From NCBI RefSeq assembly GCF_030272615.1, contig NC_081410.1, forward strand, positions 122,016,640-122,080,639: a DNA stretch of 64,000 bases, read 5' to 3'. Below, piece after piece: positions 57,702 through 64,000 of this stretch. Below the pieces are notes generated by a model. That model was not told where the DNA came from, made no database searches, and saw only the letters and a program-made list of their open reading frames with translations. Both the position numbers and the translations under genes were made by a program. The DNA is from Cryptomeria japonica (Eukaryota; Streptophyta; Pinopsida; Cupressales; Cupressaceae). Positions within the stretch are counted from its first letter, which is position 1. Each line of letters starts with the position of its first letter.

Positions 57702-59127
57702 TTCCTCCCCCCCTTGAGAGGCAATGGGCCCCACTACGCCCATTTGATTATCATGGTGGTGCTCAAGTTAATATGTAACTCAAAAGTATTGTTGAGTATG
57801 TCCAATTAAGAACTTCTAATGGAGATACCGCATAGGGTTCAAATAGAACAAATTTGGCTAAGATTTGTTTCATAGAAATAGAGTAGTTTTCACACCCAAA
57901 ATATGGAACTCCTTAAAAATGTGTTTATTACCCACAGATGAGTAATCCTTTGTGTAGTCGCTTGCATTTCCTCCAACTCAATCCACGCAACTAACAAAGC
58001 TATGTCGTCTGCAAACATTATGATAACTAGACTAGACAACATTGTTTACCGAACGTCATCCCTTCTTTGATGATGAATTGGATGAAAAAAATCGACGACA
58101 TGTTCGGGTTGGCCTTCTAGATGATGAGTTGGTAAATAGAAGGGGCTATTTGTAATAAAATTATCGATCTTCTTCTGTCGGTTCTCCCGGTTCTCCTTTT
58201 GATGGATCTTGTACAAGCATATTGCTCTTTTTGTGGCTAGTGTAATACTCCTGGAGTTTGGTATCATCACTATTAAAGCTAGTTGGGTGATTAACATTGG
58301 AGAGCATCCTAATGCTGTTGTGTGCAGTGGGCTTGGTTGGTATAGATTAAGATTTGATGTCGACATAGCCTCGTCAAGTGGAGAACTAGGTTGTGAATTA
58401 GTATTATTCTTGTAGAAAGAATAGATAGCAGAATCCAACTCCCAATTACATCTTTCAAGAAAAAAATGGGCCTCCTTGAGGTTGCAGGTTGTGACTCCAT
58501 AGAAGCACTATGCTATCTCTAACATTGGCTCCAGATTCATCATTTTAAGTTTAGTCCTTGTCTTTCCTACGATGAAAGCTATTTTTTTTAGAGGCAATGA
58601 AAATCATCTTACTCATTGATCTGAACTTGCAAGAGCTAATAAATGGACATCTTTCATCATTTGGCATCATGGCTTCCATCAAGATGTTATCATTGAGTTG
58701 CTATGGCCTCGATGACCACACCACTAGGAAGCAACAATAATAATGCAAATCAATAAAATCAAATGCAAGAAACAAGGAGCACTTGTTTCACAAGGTCGTG
58801 ATGCCTAGTGATGCGAGGGAGGTGAACCGACTTATGATTCAAAAGCATTATATACGACAGGCCATTCATGATCTCCCATCTTGTGAATTGAAGATTGCAA
58901 GGACTTAGAGCCGCAATGTTGGTTGAGCCCCCTACTTGGTTAGATCATGTGAGGTAGGGCCAGTTTAGAAGAATAACATATTAGGTAGATCTTACTCAAA
59001 CTCTTCTACCATCGATTTGAACATCTTAAACTGAAACACCATGGAACTTCTTATCAACATAAGGATAATAAACATGTTGCTTGCTTGTAGATGCACTTGA
59101 AATAATCAAAAGAGGCTCTGATACCAC
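57702..59127 (-). mobile_element. Internal region of the outer element, with a LINE-like RT fragment
   Basis: Minus strand: PBS, then ~600 bp non-coding, a 130-codon open stretch (58046-58438, MDSAIYSFYKNNTNSQ...), then LSSLVIIMFADDIALLVAWI at about 57960-58040. The FADD box with following ALL is the RT active-site motif of non-LTR (LINE) elements, not the YVDD of copia or YIDD of gypsy. A purine tract follows at the left LTR. So this region is short, pol-less and seems to carry a scrap of LINE RT. Confidence 0.65.
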
Positions 59128-59365
59128 TGATCTGAATTATTTGGTCAATTAGGGGACAATATCAAAGAAGAATTGGTGGTATTGTAAACACAATAATCCA
59201 TGTTAAAGATTCATTTTATTCAATATATGAAAAATCCATAAAACTTGGGCAAACTCATAAGAGAGATGTATGCCCTTAAATCCATCCAATTTGTGCAAAC
59301 TCGTGGGAGAGATGTATGCTTGAGTCCATACAAGTTGAGCAAACTCGTTGGAGAGATGTATGCTT

Positions 59366-60112
59366 TGTTGGAAAAATATTAGCTAAGTTCGGATTATGTA
59401 AATAATATATGTATGTATTATTTCAATGTAGCTATTATTGGGTTAGACCCAAATGTGACGTGGGAAAGGCAATTCAATATGTGATATGGCTGGGCCCAAA
59501 ATGTAACGTGCTAAGGCATTGGGCTGGACCCAAATGTCCAATGTGGTAAATGTTAATGACAATATAACAATAAATTAATATTGTTGCAAGCCGACCTAAG
59601 GAGAGCCACTGCCAAAAGAAGGGTATATATATATAACAACTTAAAGATGAAGTTCAACACATTCATTACATTGCAAATAACAATCTGCTCTTCCTATCTC
59701 TGCTCTTCTATGTTAAGCGATCTATTCTTCTATCCTTAGCGAATCTGCTGGTCTGCACTTTGGCGATCCTCATGGACTTATTAAGCGAAGTTGTCAAGAT
59801 TCTGCTTCAGCCTGTTGAAGTCATCTTCTGCTGATCCGCTCCTTTGGTCATCTACTGCTGATCAGGGCTGCATCATCTATCATCATGGCAACTTGCTGTA
59901 GGACAGCAATCAGAGATGAGTCTTTTATATTGTAATTGCCTACAATTGATATAATACATCTTATAGTTTAAGGCTGGGTTTTTCACCTCCAAGAGGGACG
60001 TTTTCCTAGGGTATTGGTGTCTTGTGTCTTGTGTTTTACTACTGTTACTGTTTATTCACAGTCTGATTATGGTTAATTAATTTGTTTAACATCTTAGCAC
60101 TTAAATTTAACA
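59366..60112 (+). mobile_element. Solo LTR (747 bp) in the right LTR of the outer element
   Basis: TGTTGGAAAAATATT...TTTAACA flanked by perfect TGCTT duplications (59361-59365 and 60113-60117). TATATATATATA at 59624-59635 is the likely promoter on the plus strand. GGGTTTTTCACCTCC...TTTTCCTAGGG near 59970-60010 resembles the conserved copia LTR core. No internal region. Confidence 0.9.
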
Positions 60113-60286
60113 TGCTTGTGGGACTCCATTTATGAGAGTTGGTACAAATTCGCAAACTTGATAGATGAAATGTATGTCACAACTTGACAAACTTGTTCTA
60201 AGAGATATATGCCTATCATTCTGCTTATTGGCTTTGAATTGAGCCTCTTTATACATTTTCAAGGAAACCGAAAGGTCACCACATCT

Positions 60287-61699
60287 TGTTGGCATATGAT
60301 GAAGCGGTGACAATGTATGTTGTCATTGATGTCAATAAGTGCTCAAGCAGGTGAACCGGTATGCACTGGTATGAAGATTGGAAGCGGTTATGGTCAACCA
60401 GTGTCGGGGTTCACTAAGTGTGACTAACGGTTGGTAGTCTCAGTTCAGCTCTAGGGTTTCCGGTTTGGCTTGTGCGGTGCAACCAATGAGGTTTTGTGAT
60501 GAGTTAGTTAAGAACAAGGATAAGGATCTAGATGCCACGTCAGTTGTGTGCACGTGAAGGATTTCTTTGAGGATCTTGCATGTGAAGATCGAATGCATTG
60601 AATGTCTACCTCGGGAATGTGCGTTTTTCTTAGTGGAATGTGAAGAGCGCATGATGGGTTACTGTTTTCCAGATGCAGTGAAGATTGGACGATGCAGAAT
60701 GACTTGAGATTTGTTTTAGATCATTTCATCCTATGTAATGTATTTGACGGTCAGGATTGGACCGCTTGTAATTGTAAACCTAAAATGTTTAGGGTTTAGG
60801 GTTTATGCTACCGACCTAATTGTTGTCTATAAGGTTGATGAGTCTTGTTATTGGAGGAGTTGGCAAAAGTTGTGTGTGTGTCCGCATGTTTTGATACTTG
60901 CCAACCCAGAGTGAGGAATCTGCAGAGTGTGATTTCAGAAGAGAGGAACTGAAAAGGATCTACCTTAGCAAGAAGTGTTGTTATCAGATCGGAGTGTTTT
61001 ACCTGTTGTCTTCTAACCATTTCAACATAAGGTAAATCCCTTGACCGGGTAGCTTTAACAGACTTTGTTGTAAATCCTCTAATCAGGTGGCTCAAGTTCA
61101 TTGAGCTATTTAAATCCTCTAGCGAGGTAACCTTTAACAGGGTTTCAACCTTTAATAGGGTATATAGCCATCCCTTAACCGGGTGATCTCTTACAGGATC
61201 GGTTCCTAACAAAACCTTTATTGTAAAGTCTTTAACCGGACTAGGCTCCTAATAGAGCGGACTTCAAAAGAGTTCACAAACAAGCTTGTGGGTATTCATC
61301 CCCACTGTGGTTTTTCCCATTTGGGTTTCCACGTGAAAAATCTGTGCGTTATGGGTTGTGAGTTTTTCATGTGATGATTGTGTGATTTAGATTAAGTTAG
61401 ATATGCATGCAATGTTAAATGGTTATGGTATTATTGATACAACTCATGCATGATTATATTAGTGAAGTAGTCATCAAGATTTGAGATCTGGTGTATGCTG
61501 TCTGAAGTATTTTTGTTTAACCGGTATAACTGTCTGAAGTACTTCTGTTTAACCGGTATTGCTATGGTTAAGTTCAGTGGTGAAGACAACCGGTCAGCTG
61601 TGTTTTGATTTGTCAAAGTGTCTGAACAAGTTTTTGTGTACTGATTCAGCCCCCCCTCTCAGTACTGGTTAGGACCTTAGTGTTCATCATTATTCATCA
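60287..61699 (+). mobile_element. Solo LTR (1,413 bp), same family as the LTR at 2505-4015
   Basis: TGTTGGCATATGATG...TTATTCATCA flanked by CATCT (60282-60286) and AATCT (61700-61704), a one-mismatch duplication. Removing it joins GGTCACCACATCT to ATGTCTTCATTAG, matching the uninterrupted LTR copy at about 57585-57605. It carries the mini-palindrome array (61038-61258) and the GTGGG hairpin core (61288-61340). Confidence 0.92.
61038..61258 (+). repeat. Mini-palindrome array in the solo LTR
   Basis: About ten units, including CCCTTGACCGGG (61038), CCTCTAATCAGG (61076), CCTCTAGCGAGG (61116), CCTTTAACAGGG (61131), CCCTTAACCGGG (near 61175), GTCTTTAACCGGAC (61228) and GCTCCTAATAGAGC (61245). The order of units follows that at 3353-3570, while loops and some arm bases differ. 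Confidence 0.75.
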
Positions 61700-61767
61700 A
61701 ATCTATGTCTTCATTAGAAGTTGAATGGACGATCCAAAATTGAAAGGTCAATTCAATTGACTGAAAA

Positions 61768-63181
61768 TGTAATGTCCCCTTTTGGTAATTTCCTTAATTT
61801 AATCCTGAATCAGCAATTCCAACTTAAGGTGAGAAACATAATACAAAATTTACCCAAACCGAAGACATCTGATTATGATATTTAACTTAAAATTTTAAGA
61901 ATAGTTCGAAAGATAGAACTTATCTTGATAGGTTCCTTTGATTTGTATACTTAAAATATATGCCTCAATTTTATTAATTGTTGCTCCTCAACTGAACCTT
62001 CAGATTAAAATGAAGTAGATTCTTCACAAATGTGCTTTCATTTTTATATCTTCTCTGCATTCTTTCTTTCTTTCAAGTCTTCTCTAAATTCTTTCACATG
62101 TCTACCCAAAACCTTCATGAATCTATCCATAGAGTATTCATGAAGCTTTCACAAATTTGCTTTATTCTTTCACAAATCTTGCCTTTAATTAATCTTTGTA
62201 TTATATACTCTTTATGTAAATCTGCTAGTGTATAAAAGATAACTTATTTTTCTTTCATAAACGATCTATACAAATCTTCCTTGAATGTATACACTCTTCT
62301 CATGAATCTGCCATGACACATATATATATTTTCCTCATACACGACTATTGTACTATCTATCTTCATGACCCACCACACCAAACTTCCTCTCTTATCTATG
62401 AGTTATTGATATGATATATTGGTCAAGAGTAAGGTTATTGCTCTTTCTGTTACCTTCTTATTACGAATGTAATCGTATGTACTTTGATTGAAGAATTTAT
62501 ATTAAAAAATATATATAGCGACTGCTGTTCCTGAGATTGCTTGGTGTATATGTGATGGCCTTTGTTACGGAACAAAGAGTATATGTTGTTCCTAATATCT
62601 TATGCAGAGTATATACAAATTACACTACTGCTGATCAACCCAGTCTGAGTGCTTGACTAAGGTAGTAATTGGCGATGATTTGTTTTTAGGAAATCACTTT
62701 TCTTTCCAGAAGTATGGCTTGATGCTTTTGCGATTCTAGATTGCTGGCTCTAATTAACCTCTCTCTGAACAGATGATCGGAATCCTCTATCCGCTAGTGG
62801 GTAAGCTCTACTTTGATCTGCACAAACTAGGATATTCTTTAGAGTATGACTATTGGACGAATACTCCACATCGTACCATTCCAAGTACTAATTGCTGCAT
62901 GATCCAGATCGGTAATTGTTTACCCTCTGGGTGAACAGTTTAGAACATACAGATAGAATGCTTAACGAAAGACAATAATGCCATAGATACCAGATAAGAT
63001 CAAGCAAATATAAGAAATACTATTCCATTCATAATCATGTGTGCTTACAAGTTACCTTCCATGGTATATAAAGGTACTGCCCCTCGCACCCGTAACTACC
63101 ATCCCTTGGTTACCATACTAACAAATACAAGTACTACTTAATTAACTACAGTTTTATTCTCGTACAATATTACCGCCAACA
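61768..63181 (-). mobile_element. 3' LTR (1,414 bp) of a minus-strand LTR element running off the window
   Basis: Minus strand: purine tract CTTTTTTGGGGGGGGATGA (complement of 63182-63200), then TGTTGGCGGTAATATTG, ending GGGGACATTACA at 61768. TATA-like TTTATATACC on the minus strand lies near 63065-63075. It cuts the outer element's right LTR after GAAAA (61763-61767), the likely target-site copy. Confidence 0.8.
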
Positions 63182-64000
63182 TCATCCCCCCCCAAAAAAG
63201 GTGGTCGTCTCCGGATGACCCGGATGACTTACCAACAAAATGGGGAATACATTGCTACCACAGAACCCAAAATCAAAAACTAAGGGGGTGCAGAGGGCAT
63301 CCCTGATGAAGAAGGCGCCGGTGGTGGTGTAGTGGTGGAAGCCAATCGTCCACGCAACTCGTACACCTACTCAGTCCTCCTCTTCAGATCTCGTTCTGCC
63401 ACCATCTGCCTCTCCATTGCAGTCTTAACCATATAGGCTGCCTCCAACACCTCCTTCTCCTTCCTGTCGATGCTCTCCAATGCACTAATGGCTAACCAAT
63501 CGAGTCTCTAATAGAGCTCGGGGTGCTCTCTCCTCCAACTGCATCTCCATCCTCGCCCTGGTTGCCCTTTCCTCTTCTAGCTGCATAACCAAGGCAGACT
63601 TATCTACTACCAGAATGTCCATTGTTGCTCGAGTCTATGCCAATGTAGCCTCAACCTCCTGAAACCTGGCTGCCAGCTCCTCCCGAGCCATCACTGCTGC
63701 TACGCGCAAAGCCTCAGCGGTGGATGTCGTATGTTGTGTCCTCCAGAGCTCAAAGTAGCCTTCTCGGAAGGCCTGCTCCACCTACCTCAATAAGGATTGC
63801 ATTCGGGTCTCTCCAACTCCCCCAGTGAGGCGCCAAGCCTCCAGCATCCCCAGGTTCTCTGTCTTAGGCCACCCGCTAGACTCAAAACACCTTGCAAACT
63901 CTTCTTTGCATCCAATGCGGACAAAAGTCAACAACCTCTCCATCCGTTCAACCACGACGACATCCTCCTGGAGTCTCGCAGAGGTCACAAGTCGCTGAGC
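63182..64000 (-). pseudogene. 3' internal ORF of the right-edge element: helical, coiled-coil protein
   Basis: Minus-strand frame with two or three stops: ERMERLLTFVRIGCKEEFAR, GETRMQSLLR, then VEQAFREGYFELWRTQ, VAAVMAREELAARFQEVEA, and SALVMQLEEERATRARMEMQ. Rich in Glu, Arg, Ala and Leu; it probably forms long helices. It is visibly GC-richer than the rest of the window. It precedes the purine tract, the place held by aORF in the other elements, but I see no sequence match to them. No RT or integrase motif is visible before the window edge. Confidence 0.55.

Larger units (their letters stand above)
47990..61767 (-). mobile_element. Outer LTR element of the nest (minus strand), with two interrupted ~515-bp LTRs
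   Basis: The left LTR is 47990-48133 plus 57331-57701. The right LTR is 59128-59365, 60118-60286 and 61705-61767; its last ~45 bp are displaced by the element that starts at 61768. Ends are TGATC...GATCA. The internal region is 57702-59127. PBS complement GGCTCTGATACCA is at 59113-59126 and a purine tract (complement of 57702-57718) abuts the left LTR. A TATA-like box (TGTATAAAGAGGC, minus) falls in the LTR near 57560 and 60252. The LTR contains a ~43-bp unit (GAGAGATGTATGC...CAAACTCGT) repeated two to three times. With only ~1.4 kb inside and no pol, it is non-autonomous or heavily deleted. Confidence 0.85.

Noticed and set aside
60287-61699. Second full copia element
   Set aside because: Only one LTR is present, with duplicated target on both sides; it is a solo LTR.

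Overview
The window reads as intergenic DNA from a large, repeat-packed plant nuclear genome. Long non-coding tracts, stacked old LTR retrotransposons, plant L1-type LINE remnants, a pentatricopeptide-repeat (PPR) pseudogene and typical plant splice sites all point to plants. The density, age and nesting of the elements suggest a gymnosperm, probably a conifer; that is inference, not something the sequence proves. No intact host gene was found. The only host-gene candidate is a pair of short exons near 41.9-42.2 kb that look like a mitochondrial presequence.

Layout. 1-4.0 kb: 3' half of a Ty1/copia element (pol with in-frame stops, 3' LTR), inserted in minus-strand Ty3/gypsy debris (4.0-5.5 kb). 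5.5-10.9 kb: decayed, pol-less element with a palindrome array and a ~1,100-codon ORF of unknown function ('aORF', copy i). 11.9-16.6 kb: minus-strand LINE remnants, one with its RNase H domain split by a solo LTR. 16.9-18.4 kb: another LTR. 19.29-25.84 kb: complete LTR element with two 795-bp LTRs, PBS, a four-knuckle Gag and a second long ORF (copy ii), but no protease, integrase or reverse transcriptase. 28.07-34.50 kb: decayed minus-strand Ty1/copia element with both LTRs. 34.7-36.9 kb: gypsy-like LTR debris. 37.3-38.35 kb: PPR pseudogene. 39.1-40.6 kb: LTR-like block with two strong hairpins. 44.5-48 kb: mostly AT-rich, unassigned DNA with one SINE-like block.

47.99-63.18 kb is a nest that can be unpicked from target-site duplications (TSDs). 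An outer minus-strand LTR element has its left LTR split by a solo LTR, which is itself split by a 7.4-kb element carrying aORF copy iii. The right LTR of the outer element holds two further solo LTRs and is cut by a third minus-strand LTR element that runs off the window.

Two themes recur. First, three elements carry a ~1,070-1,130-codon ORF and no recognisable pol; copies i and iii are clearly homologous. These look like non-autonomous retroelements that would need enzymes from a partner. Second, palindromic (hairpin-forming) repeats are arrayed in the LTRs or upstream and leader regions of several otherwise different elements. The most striking is a 12-copy array at 49.1-50.86 kb with steps of about 166 or 176 bp. 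Together these are the best candidates for an undescribed retroelement system here.
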